Part shown: positions 48,943-58,166 of the stretch, piece after piece
How the letters are laid out: every line of letters begins with the position of its first letter
Numbering within the stretch: the stretch's first letter is position 1
NCBI GenBank assembly: GCA_047495785.1
Contig: JBLDXI010000054.1
Location: forward strand, 1-64,000
DNA: 64,000 nt
Direction of reading: 5' to 3'
Origin: Lepidodermella squamata
Taxonomy: Eukaryota; Gastrotricha
Position numbers and translations under genes: made by a program
Notes under the pieces: generated by a model
Told to the model about the DNA's origin: nothing
Database searches by the model: none
What the model saw: only the letters and a program-made list of their open reading frames with translations

Positions 48943-50241
48943 AAATTTGTCCGGCTCGTGATCGATGGCAATATTTCAGCCGTGCGCGAGATGATAGCGA
49001 CGAAGCAAGCCCGAGGCAATGCTATCCTAATCACAGATGAATACGACCCTATCCCGGCCGTAGCAGCTGCTTTGAAAGCTGGAGACACTACCTTGGAAAT
49101 GGTGGAGCTACTGCTCGAAAACGGTGGTGATGCGGATGCTGTTCATCCTGATAATAGTAGAAGCGCCCTGATGATGGCTGCGTCCAGCGGAAGCCTTGAA
49201 ATGGTCCAACTTCTCTTGAAGTACGGCGCGGAGATTGACACGGAGATTGTGCGCGATAGAACAAGAACAGCACTCATAGAAGCTGCGGCTTTTAACAAGA
49301 TAGATATTGTCAAGTATCTCAGGACAAATGGAGCGAACAAATATTCAGATAAATTGATTGTTGCCTATAACCAACTAAATGGTGTTCCAGTACTCCCGTT
49401 GATTAAGTATGCCGTCGAAGAAGCTCAAAATTCTGTGAATGAGACAGATTCCCATGGCTCAACTGCTTTCATCAGTGCAGCGACAGATTTGTCGTATTCC
49501 GACGACCGCCTCGGGGTTCTCGCGTACTTGCTCGCAAAAGGAGCTGATCCTGATGGTTTTGTTTATTCGCACGGCAATAAAGAGACACTACTGCATTACG
49601 CTGTCAGCGAAAACGATATAGATTTAATCCGATTCTTGGTCGAAGTCGCGAAGGTCAACGTGGAAGTGCGGAATGACGATAATTTGACGGCTTTGATGAT
49701 TGCCGCGAAGAACGGCGACGGCGAGACGGCGGAAATTCTGTTCAGCGCAAAAGCAGATCGAACGGCAACTGATAGCGATGGCAACACGCCTTACCTTTTG
49801 CATTGCGCTAGTAGTAAAGCCCCTGGATCGCTTACTCAGCGCTTTGTAGGATTCGGCGATTTCGACGTAAATTCGCAGAATTACAATAACGAAACCTGCT
49901 TGGCGCTACTTCATCCCCGGCGGAACCCGACGTACACGTTCAATTTAGTGAACTTTCTCGTTCGTTCAGGCTACGATATCAATAGGAAATTGCGGCGAGG
50001 TGACACTGCGCTTAATATGTACATTATGAACGGCGGCTATTCAGCGATTCGAGATTTCCGAGAAGCAGGAGCTGATTTAAAGCAGACGAATGACGATAGC
50101 CTCACTGCTCCGGATATCGCCAAGCTATACGGCAACGATCTAGCTGTTCAGGAATTGGAGAAACCACTGACTCAGTCATCGGCAGACGGGTGGGCGGGCG
50201 ATGTTTTAGTGGCCACGTCAGGAACAGCAGCGCCGCCTTAG
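48943..50241 (+). CDS. Ankyrin-repeat protein, 5' end unresolved
   Basis: The open frame follows a TATCAG acceptor at 48942 in phase 0, beginning KFVRLVIDGNISAVREMIA, which parallels exon 2 of the previous gene (VLKRAIDNRQLSTVRQLLA). About 8 repeats follow (SALMMAASSGSLEMVQLLLKYGA, TALIEAAAFNKIDIVKYL, ETLLHYAVSENDIDLIRFL, TALMIAAKNGDGETAEIL and others), 432 codons to the TAG at 50241. No first exon with a signal peptide was found upstream. Either a separate gene whose first exon I missed, or the second half of the 47369 gene joined by a weak donor before its stop. A tandem duplicate origin is clear either way. Confidence 0.65.
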   Translation, partial: KFVRLVIDGNISAVREMIATKQARGNAILITDEYDPIPAVAAALKAGDTTLEMVELLLENGGDADAVHPDNSRSALMMAASSGSLEMVQLLLKYGAEIDTEIVRDRTRTALIEAAAFNKIDIVKYLRTNGANKYSDKLIVAYNQLNGVPVLPLIKYAVEEAQNSVNETDSHGSTAFISAATDLSYSDDRLGVLAYLLAKGADPDGFVYSHGNKETLLHYAVSENDIDLIRFLVEVAKVNVEVRNDDNLTALMIAAKNGDGETAEILFSAKADRTATDSDGNTPYLLHCASSKAPGSLTQRFVGFGDFDVNSQNYNNETCLALLHPRRNPTYTFNLVNFLVRSGYDINRKLRRGDTALNMYIMNGGYSAIRDFREAGADLKQTNDDSLTAPDIAKLYGNDLAVQELEKPLTQSSADGWAGDVLVATSGTAAPP

Positions 50242-50754
50242 TGTGGCGCACTCTCGCTGTTTCGGAGGAATCTTGCATTTCCGAATTTTGATACGTTAAT
50301 TCGAAAAGATGAGTCATGTAAGGTACCTTCTTAAAACCCAAATTAGCTACGTGCGGTACAAGTATAAAGCTTTTGGGAATAAGCTTTTAGTAATGATACG
50401 CGCCCGAAGAAAATCTGTCTGTTTTTGTATATAATAAAGAACAGCTGCTGGATCCCTACTGGGCCAGACCTTTTATACTTGATTGTACAAAGAAACAGTG
50501 TGCTACTTTCAGGGGGATCACATGTGAATGTCAAATGAACAGCCATATTTTGATAGTTGATAGTTGATATTCGAGTTCGAGAGTGATTGAATATTTCCAA
50601 TTGTTCGGGATATTTTTGTGGCAAATTAAGCATTGCCTGAGATGCAAAATGTTACTTGATTTATTCTGAATTTTCTTAGTAGTTTATTGTTAAAACAATG
50701 ATCCGACTGATACTAAGTAACAGTTTGCCTATAGACGCGGGTATTTACATTTAA
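50242..50754. other. Gap, no gene seen
   Basis: 3' flank of the ankyrin ORF and of the LINE relic, which end facing each other. An ATAATAAAG poly(A)-like signal is near 50432. No gene. Confidence 0.4.
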
Positions 50755-51163
50755 CTAATTCTTTCCGTATAAATGAATATTTATGATTTTGCATGAGTCT
50801 TTTATCGTTGAAATGACGATGTCGCACATGAGTGACTGCGGTAGTTCGAGACGTTTTGCGAAGTCGCGGAAGAACTTATTGATGGTACCACGGGCGCCAA
50901 CGAAGAGACCGATTACTTCGAGGGAAGTTAGATTGTATCTTTCCTTGAAGTATTCTGCGCAAGGCTCGTAGTGTGCCCGTTTTTCTTTGTCGACTTCCAG
51001 GGCTTGATCTGGGCTTTTTTTCGAAGCGGATGGTAGGGTCCAAGATCCACCCTTCTCTCGTGCTTTTATTGAAGGCGATAATGTCGACCCTTTTGAGGCC
51101 GTCATTTTCTGCGAGGCATTGAAAATTGAGCGTTGAAAAGTGAAATGTTTCTTCATTTTTCAA
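50755..51163 (-). mobile_element. C-terminal fragment of a non-LTR retrotransposon ORF
   Basis: Two overlapping frames together resemble the endonuclease-like C-terminus of R2/NeSL-type LINE reverse transcriptases: VDIIAF...GWILDPTIRFE in one frame (51163 to about 51020), then EVDKEKRAHYEPC, LTSLEVIGLFVGARGTI and FFRDF in the other (to 50755). The switch falls in an A7 run (minus strand; T7 at 51015-51021). No reverse transcriptase domain is present upstream, so this is a 5'-truncated dead copy, typical for LINEs. The family assignment is from remembered motifs. Confidence 0.65.
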
Positions 51164-52001
51164 TTTTTTACTACGTTCTCTATGGTAATAGTAGCACTGT
51201 ATGACACAAAAACATTACATTGCAGTTTCGCAAAAAATATATTAGTGAATAATAGAGGCTTGTTTCGCCCTTGCGACTGAGCTAAATGAGAGGCTATTAT
51301 TCACCTGGGTAGCTTTCTACCTTCATGCTCTCCACCTATTCTGAAATATGGAAGAGCTTCCGCGTAGATCCCGTCCACCGGCACCAAATCGCCTTTAAAG
51401 TTGTGAAACAAATCATTTGTTCACTGTTGCAAGCGCCATGACTAAGGCAAACGTAACAATATAGCGTAGGCGCCGTCAACGATGTATAATGGATATCCAA
51501 AACATCAGATCGCTATCGGCAGCCTTTAGCAACATAACGCGCCTTGTAGCATTTGACTTTGCCGTAATGATTTACGCTCGAAAGCCCAGCGACTACAATA
51601 CACGTTAACATGTATAGGTCTCCTTTCTATCAAAACCATTTACCTTACAACTCTACATGCGCCATTACACTGCTTTAGCTTCCAGGCCGGTAATTGCTTC
51701 ATCACACATGTGAATTTCAGCAACCTAAAGAAAAGCTGTTTGAGAAAAATTGGCTTCTTCATTTTCACGTTGAAGAGGAATTGTTTCGTCTTGGAGCAGG
51801 TTCAGCGAAAGTTTGACTTTACTTGATTGGACTGGCCCTACAAATATCCAACCAAAGAGAATCTCCTTCGGCATCAATCAGGTTGACAGCTGCCGTCATA
51901 TTAATATCGTACTTACAACAGGGCACGATGGGCTTGCTTTTTACGAAGTCAGGTTCATTTCTACAAGGCATCTCTTGTTCGAACTCAACACCGATATTAA
52001 A
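51164..52001. other. Gap, no gene seen
   Basis: 5' side of the 52002 receptor. Its frame stays open upstream to 51813, but that extension has no signal-peptide or family similarity and is taken as untranslated. No other feature. Confidence 0.45.
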
Positions 52002-53150
52002 ATGAGAGTGGGAATCCATTTATTCGCATTGCTCTACTTTGTTAATCGCGGTGCAGCTGATAAACTCACATACTCGCCTACTATTAAGGCCGCCGATATT
52101 TTCAACGCTAACTGCAATATCGGCCCGACGGCTAATTCACCGACCGAGTTCGAGGGAGTGCCTACTCCGATCTCACTCATCCTTCAAATCGACAGATTCC
52201 TGGGCATAGATGACCTTGCAGAGTCCCTCTCGTTCAACGGGGTTCTTCAGATTATTTGGGAGGTCCCGTGCGTGTTTGAGTACGTGAACAACACGGATAA
52301 TCAATGGCCAACTAAATTGGCAATGCTGCAAAATGAACCACCGGATTCCTACTGGATACCGCCTGTCGGTCTCAGAAACGCTGTGGGTCAGATGGCGATG
52401 GATAAAGCTGATGAATTCTCAGAACTGCTCACGATCTATCCGTTTGAAGGTCGATTTAACGGGGCTTATGCTGGCAGATTCACCTACACTTGCGATCTCG
52501 ACCTAACCCTGTTTCCATTTGACACCCAAACTTGTACGGCCGTAATCAACATGAGAATATCAACTCTATTCGTTAAAGTTGCCGTTGCGAAAATGATCTC
52601 ATTGAGTCCTAATATCATGCCGAAAAACTCGAATTGGATTTTGGTTTCAAACGACACTGAAATACAGGAGTTTGAGCTTGCGAACTTCGGTAGTCTGAGT
52701 CAGGCCTTATTCACTATGACGTTGAAGAGGCGAGCCGAGTACTACATGCTTAATATGTTCGCACCTAGCTTCATTCTATCGACCCTGGAAATTGCAGCAT
52801 TTGGAATACCAGCCACTGAGCCTGACCGAGCGTCGTTCGCCTGCTCAGTTATGCTGTCAATTTTCGTGCTTCAGGGCCTTTTCTCAGCTGCAGTGCCTCA
52901 ATCACCGCGGCCTATAGTCACTTCATTCTACGTTCTTGGGGTTATTATGTTTGCTATGGGCTGCTCAACTTACGCAGCAATCATGTGCGGTTGGTGCATG
53001 ATGCATGAAGATCGAGCTCGAAGAACTGTACATATCTGCGGCAAAAAGATGCGCGCTTTCGTTGCTATTGACATTGTAGCGTTTGCTATCTTCTTGTTGA
53101 CTTACATTTCGTTCAACGTTATCACGGTTTTTTGCCTTGCTTTCATATAG
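52002..53150 (+). CDS. Cys-loop ligand-gated ion channel subunit (subgroup B)
   Basis: 382 aa from the ATG at 52002, which aligns with the starts of the other subgroup B genes; the frame extends 63 codons upstream without support. Signal peptide MRVGIHLFALLYFVNRGAA; Cys-loop CDLDLTLFPFDTQTC at about 164-178; NDTEIQEFELANFG; M1 YYMLNMFAPSFILSTLEI; M2 after PATEPDR; AAVPQSPRP; M3 with CSTYAAIMCGW; loop CMMHEDRARRTVHICGKKMRA; M4. Nearest relative in sequence is the minus-strand 32396 gene. Intronless, complete. Confidence 0.92.
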   Translation: MRVGIHLFALLYFVNRGAADKLTYSPTIKAADIFNANCNIGPTANSPTEFEGVPTPISLILQIDRFLGIDDLAESLSFNGVLQIIWEVPCVFEYVNNTDNQWPTKLAMLQNEPPDSYWIPPVGLRNAVGQMAMDKADEFSELLTIYPFEGRFNGAYAGRFTYTCDLDLTLFPFDTQTCTAVINMRISTLFVKVAVAKMISLSPNIMPKNSNWILVSNDTEIQEFELANFGSLSQALFTMTLKRRAEYYMLNMFAPSFILSTLEIAAFGIPATEPDRASFACSVMLSIFVLQGLFSAAVPQSPRPIVTSFYVLGVIMFAMGCSTYAAIMCGWCMMHEDRARRTVHICGKKMRAFVAIDIVAFAIFLLTYISFNVITVFCLAFI

Positions 53151-53620
53151 CTCAGCATGGAAGCACTAAAATCAGGCTAAGATTTATTCTACAGGGAAAA
53201 TTGAGAAAGAATTCTGAATAATTATTACAACAGGCTTGTCTTGGTGTATCATGATTATATATGTTTTGAAGCATGAATAAACAGCAACGAACAGCATTAC
53301 GATCGTTGAATTTCACGTGCAGGATTCGATTAGCGAGAACATTGCTATAGGTATTTCGCCGTGCTGCTCTCCGACGTGCAATGAACGTAGAAAACAGAGC
53401 AATAAACTTTACCAGCTCGGTTGCGTCGGTCTGATCATTTCGAAAGTCTGTTTACACAGAACAATGTTCCGATCCTCTGTCAAATATCAATGTTTTGTGG
53501 AAAGTTTTTGCCGATGAATGTTTTACTGACGAAAATCTCAATATCCGCTAGAAAATCTTGTCATATCGTGATATGATGCATAAGCTTTAGTTTAAGCATT
53601 TCTGCTACTCAAAACTGACT
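53151..53620. repeat. 5' flank duplicated at 55970-56266
   Basis: From about 53330 the sequence matches 55970 onward with scattered substitutions and small gaps: TGCTCTCCG, GATGAACGTAG-like, CTTTACC, CAGAACA(A/G)TGTTCCGATCC and AATCTCAATATCCG occur in the same order. This marks the promoter side of a segmental duplication that produced the 53621 and 56267 receptors. Confidence 0.7.
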
Positions 53621-54769
53621 ATGAAATTGAAGCTGTTTTTCTACTTGTGGCTATGCTCGTTTAATCAAGTGGAAGCAGGCAACCTCACTTATTCGGCCAC
53701 TTTTAAAGCAGCAGACATTCTCAACGCTCAATGCAACATTGGCCCTACAGCCAACTCGCCAACTGAACACGAAGGATACCCTACTCTTATTTTCCTTTTC
53801 CTTCAAATCGACAGATTCTACGGCATAAATGACGTTGGAGAATCGATATCGTTCAATGGCATTCTTCAAATTGTTTGGTTCGTACCCTGTGTCAGTCAAT
53901 ACGCGAATGACCCAGCGAACCAATGGCCAGCTACCTACAAGGTGCTCCAGAACGAGCCATCGACTTCGTATTGGATTCCACCTGTAGGCCTTCGGAATTC
54001 AGTCGGTCAAATGATGCTGGACAGAGCTGATGAATTTGCAGAAATAGTCTCCATCTATCCGTTTGAGGGTCGATTTGTTGGTGGCTATGTCGGGCGATTC
54101 AGTTATACCTGCGACTTAGACCTAACCCTATTCCCATTTGATACCCAGACCTGCACAGCGGTGATTAATCAGCGAGTGATTACTGATTTCGTAAAAATGG
54201 CGAGCGCGAGTTTCATCACAGTACAGTCGGAGATAATCCCGCAAAACTCGAATTGGATTTTGATGTCAAATCGAACTGAAATACAAGAATTTGAAGTTGT
54301 TAATTACGGTAAGTTGAACCAAGCAACTTTCACAATGGTTTTGAAACGAAGGGCCGAGTACTACATGCTGAACATGTTCGCGCCTAGTTTTATTCTATCG
54401 ACGCTGGAAATCGCAGCCTTTGGAATCCCAGCAACTGAGCCTGATCGAGCATCATTTGCCTGCTCAGTCATGCTGTCGATTTTCGTGCTTCAGGGCATGT
54501 TTTCAGCCGCCGTTCCTCAATCGCCGAAGCCCATAGTCACATCCTACTACGTCCTCGGCGTGATCATGTTCGCTATGGTCTGCTCCACATACGCGGCTAT
54601 CATGTGCGGCTACTGCATCATGTACGAAGATCGAGCGAATAGAATCGTGCGTTTCTGTGGCAAGAAGATGCGCGCTTTTGTCGCTATCGACATTGTTGCG
54701 TTTGTGGTTTTATTCTTAATTTACATTGCATTCAATTTTATTGTAACGAGCTACCTTGCGTTCAAATGA
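53621..54769 (+). CDS. Cys-loop ligand-gated ion channel subunit (subgroup B)
   Basis: 382 aa. Counted positions: signal peptide 1-19, extra cysteines C38 and C90, Cys-loop C164-C178, M1 247-269, M2 about 275-297 (R266 = 0', C271 = 5', L275 = 9'), M3 304-329, M3-M4 loop about 330-350, M4 352-376. The loop (YCIMYEDRANRIVRFCGKKM) is tiny compared with the 70-150+ residues of most animal Cys-loop subunits. D265 at -1' is acidic, as in cation channels. Intronless. Tandem sister of the 56267 gene. Confidence 0.92.
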   Translation: MKLKLFFYLWLCSFNQVEAGNLTYSATFKAADILNAQCNIGPTANSPTEHEGYPTLIFLFLQIDRFYGINDVGESISFNGILQIVWFVPCVSQYANDPANQWPATYKVLQNEPSTSYWIPPVGLRNSVGQMMLDRADEFAEIVSIYPFEGRFVGGYVGRFSYTCDLDLTLFPFDTQTCTAVINQRVITDFVKMASASFITVQSEIIPQNSNWILMSNRTEIQEFEVVNYGKLNQATFTMVLKRRAEYYMLNMFAPSFILSTLEIAAFGIPATEPDRASFACSVMLSIFVLQGMFSAAVPQSPKPIVTSYYVLGVIMFAMVCSTYAAIMCGYCIMYEDRANRIVRFCGKKMRAFVAIDIVAFVVLFLIYIAFNFIVTSYLAFK

Positions 54770-56266
54770 CTCTCGCTAATTGAATCTACACATGAGCTGA
54801 TAAGATCATTTAACTATCGCTCGGCTGAAGGCTAAATATGCTGATTACTGTCGTATATATGGTAAAATCATAGCTTGTTTTGTTTCAAACGAATAAAATA
54901 GTTCATGACATTTTGACAAATCTGATAAAAAAAATGGGCCCTTCGCATCAACGGCCGACGTGGGCTGAAATTTGCCTTAGTCATTTTCAGGTGTAATGAT
55001 CTTGCGCTGAGCGCAGTTGCTGATACTGTAAGCTCCACAACTGCCAAGGTTAGAGCTTTCAAATTTACCGACTTCAACGTCACGTCAACACAAACTTTCA
55101 AATTTACCACGCTGTACGAATCGGTAAAAGGTAATTTCGTACCCGCAAATTCATTTTCATTCCAATTGACCAAAAATGCAAAGATAACTATTCGAATTTC
55201 GTGACATTTCGTGACATTAAAAAGGGCATCTAATAATTCCGCGCTTTAAACAAGTCGCGTGTGTGTCTGAAATTCCGTATGGGTGGGGTACCACCCTCGG
55301 GGACTGTTGTCGGTTGATCAACGCGTTTTAAGTGTTTCGTTACTTGTAATCACTGTGACTACCCTGATCGTCGTTTATCAGCCGTTTCTGGTGCTTTGGA
55401 GAGCTTGGGCTGCTCTCTAGCATGCTCAGAAGTCATGAAATTCGTAAAAATGCCCCATTTTAGGACCCTAAATTGACCCATATTGAAGCTACTAGTCACG
55501 TCCAAGGGGGTCATGAAGTGGTGGAAATAGTTTTAAACCTCACTTACTAATTTAAGAACACGATTCGGAAACAACTAATGACATCCGCCTGAAAATATGG
55601 TTGAAAATTGCGATTTACGCAAATTACGACAGGTGTGCGTTTCTTTATGGCCATGTTTAAACCTCACTTACTAATTTAAGAACACGATTCGGAAACAACT
55701 AATGACATCCGCCTGAAAATATGGTTGAAAATTGCGATTTACGCAAATTACGACAGGTGTGCGTTTCTTTATGGCCATGTATGGCCATGTATCAGTATCA
55801 GTATGAGAATGAAAATTTTGACTTCGTGTGAATGTCGATGAAATATTGTCTAAAACATGAACATACAGCCATGAACGGCTTTAAGATCGGGGATTGATTG
55901 TGTGGCGGTATCTTTTTATTTTTTTATCATGTTAGATTTGATAAACGTGAAAATTGTTACGCATTTTACCGTGATGCTCTCCGGAGCGCGATGAACGTAG
56001 CAAACAGGGTGAGCAATGCACTTTACCGGCCTAGTTGCGCCAGTCTGCAAACTTTGAAAGTTTGTTTACGCAGAACAGTGTTCCGATCCTTGTCAAACAC
56101 CACACGGCAAAATCAAGATAAGCTCGTGATATTGTTTGAAATATTCTCTGATGAATGATCTGCGTTCTACGGACGAATATCTCAATATCCGGTACATAAA
56201 TCTTGGATTGTCGCGCTATGAGGCATGAGGCATTTGTTATTTTTTCGTCCAAAACTGAAGCTGACT
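54770..56266. other. Gap holding a 124-bp tandem duplication and duplicated flanks
   Basis: A perfect or near-perfect 124-bp unit occurs twice (see 55532-55779). A motif near 55090 (TTCAAATTTACCACGCTGTACGAATC) recurs at 57704 behind the next gene, showing the 3' flank was duplicated too. A minus frame 54868-55173 is not supported as a gene. Confidence 0.5.
55532..55779 (+). repeat. 124-bp tandem duplication (two copies)
   Basis: Copies 55532-55655 and 55656-55779 from TTTAAACCTCACTTAC to TTCTTTATGGCCATG appear identical. A second ATGGCCATGT and a doubled ATCAGT follow directly. Identity points to a very recent event or an assembly duplication. Confidence 0.9.
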
Positions 56267-57415
56267 ATGAAATTGAAGCTGTTTTTGTACCTGTTGTTGT
56301 GCTCGTTCAACCAAATGGCCGCAGAAAATCTCACGTATGCAGCGACTTTGAAAGCAGCGGATCTTCTTAACGCAAGGTGCAACATTGGCCCTACAGCGAA
56401 CTCACCAACAGAATACGAGGGAACCCCTACTCCGATAATACTTTTCCTTCAAATCGACAGATTTCTCGGCATAAATGACGTTGAAGAATCCCTGTCATTC
56501 AACGGCCTTCTTCAAATGGTTTGGTTTGTTCCTTGCGTCAGTCAGTACGTGAACGACCCAGCAAACCAATGGCCTCCTATGCTGACAATGCTCCAAAATG
56601 AGCAAGCGACATCGTATTGGATGCCACCTATTGGCCTTAGAAATGCAGTCGGCCAAATGATAATGGAGCTAGCAAGCGAATTTGCGGGAGTAATATCCAT
56701 ATATCCTTATGAAGCTCGATTTGTTGGTGGCTATGCCGGTCGATTCACTTACACCTGCGATCTCGACCTAACATTGTTTCCATTTGATACCCAGACTTGC
56801 ACTGCGTTAATTTATCAACGAGTGGTTACCAAATTCTTCATAATGGCGGACGCTAAATTCATTACAATAACGTCTGAGATAATTCCGCAAAACTCGAACT
56901 GGATATTGCTGTCCAATCGAACTGAAATACAAGAATTTGATGTGGTTAATTTCGGCAGGGTGAACCAAGCAGCTTTCACGATGGTTCTGAAACGAAGGGC
57001 TGAGTTCTACATGCTGAACATGTTCGCACCGAGTTTCATTCTATCGACCCTGGAAATCGCTGCATTTGGAATCCCGGCGACTGAGCCTGATCGAGCTGCA
57101 TTCGCATGTTCAGTCATGCTGTCGATTTTCGTGCTTCAGGGTATGTTCTCAGCTGCTGTTCCTCAGTCACCTCGGCCCATAATCACCTCGTACTATGTTC
57201 TCGGAGTAATTATGTTCGCTATGATTTGCTCGACATACGCAGCTATCATGTGCGGCTACTGCATCATGTACGAAGACCGAGCAAACAGGATCGTGCATTT
57301 CTGTGGCAAAAAGATGCGCGCTTTCGTCGCTATCGACATCGTCGCATTTCTCATTTTCTTTTTGACCTACATTTCGTTCAATGTTATTTTAACGGGCTAC
57401 CTCGCGTTCAATTGA
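56267..57415 (+). CDS. Cys-loop ligand-gated ion channel subunit (subgroup B)
   Basis: 382 aa from the ATG at 56267, matching the 53621 start (MKLKLFLYLLLCSFNQMAA); an in-frame ATG at 56225 would add 14 residues before the signal peptide. Cys-loop CDLDLTLFPFDTQTC at about 164-178; loop-C region RTEIQEFDVVNFG; M1 FYMLNMFAPSFILSTLEI; M2 after PATEPDR; M3 with CSTYAAIMCGY; loop CIMYEDRANRIVHFCGKKMRA; M4. Intronless, complete. Some ectodomain positions (ELASEFAGVISIYPYEARF) depart from subgroup consensus, perhaps affecting ligand choice. Confidence 0.92.
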   Translation: MKLKLFLYLLLCSFNQMAAENLTYAATLKAADLLNARCNIGPTANSPTEYEGTPTPIILFLQIDRFLGINDVEESLSFNGLLQMVWFVPCVSQYVNDPANQWPPMLTMLQNEQATSYWMPPIGLRNAVGQMIMELASEFAGVISIYPYEARFVGGYAGRFTYTCDLDLTLFPFDTQTCTALIYQRVVTKFFIMADAKFITITSEIIPQNSNWILLSNRTEIQEFDVVNFGRVNQAAFTMVLKRRAEFYMLNMFAPSFILSTLEIAAFGIPATEPDRAAFACSVMLSIFVLQGMFSAAVPQSPRPIITSYYVLGVIMFAMICSTYAAIMCGYCIMYEDRANRIVHFCGKKMRAFVAIDIVAFLIFFLTYISFNVILTGYLAFN

Positions 57416-58166
57416 ATTCCGCTCCTATGTTGAACTAACGCATATGAGGTGAGAGGATCATCTCCCTATCGTTCGAGAGCTAACATGCGCTGTATATTGT
57501 CTTATGTAAACTGTTTCATACCCTGAAATTATACCAGCAGTCAACTACTTTTAGCAAGTGTTATGTAATCGTTTTCAAAATAGCTTATGGTGAATGAATA
57601 AAATACACCCTTAGTCTTAGCGTAGTTACTGATTAGGTGAGCTCTAATTTTTATTTTCGATTTTGGCAGTAAATCAAAAGTTTCACAAATCAATCATTCT
57701 TCAAATTTAGCACGCTTTACGAATCTGGACCTGAGATTTATGACCGCTTTCGCCCATCAGCTAATGCTGACTCTAAGGGGTATATTCGGACCCTAATTTT
57801 CAGCTAACAGAGGTTGGGACCCCTGAGTTACTATCGGGCTTTCTTGACTGTACATTAAGAACTGGGGGCGCAATTATTGAATGTCACGGTTTGATCTAGA
57901 ATCTAGATGAACAATATCCTTTGCCGACTTATTAAAACACTTCCCATTAATTGCTGCTAGTAATCAGCGAACCATATCGATTGAAACTACGCAGCAGAAT
58001 ATCATACGAACGAGGGCTCCTAATAACACGAATGACAATTGGGTTGACTCGTGAGGCAGCATAAATAGCAAGAGGTGGGCAAACATCCGCCAATAATTGA
58101 TCATAAAGTTAAGCTCTAAGTCTTCCACTTATTCGTTGTTGGCATTTTAAATAAACCGATTATGAA
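57416..58166. other. Gap, no gene seen
   Basis: Begins with the duplicated 3' flank of the 56267 gene (57420-57480 and the 57704 motif). The last 80 bp contain the promoter side of the 58167 gene. No ORF supported. Confidence 0.45.

Noticed and set aside
51813-52001. N-terminal extension of the 52002 receptor
   Set aside because: The extra 63 codons have no similarity to the family and precede a good signal peptide whose Met aligns with all paralogues.
54868-55173. 101-codon minus frame
   Set aside because: No motif; overlaps flank sequence shared with 57700, where the frame is not kept.
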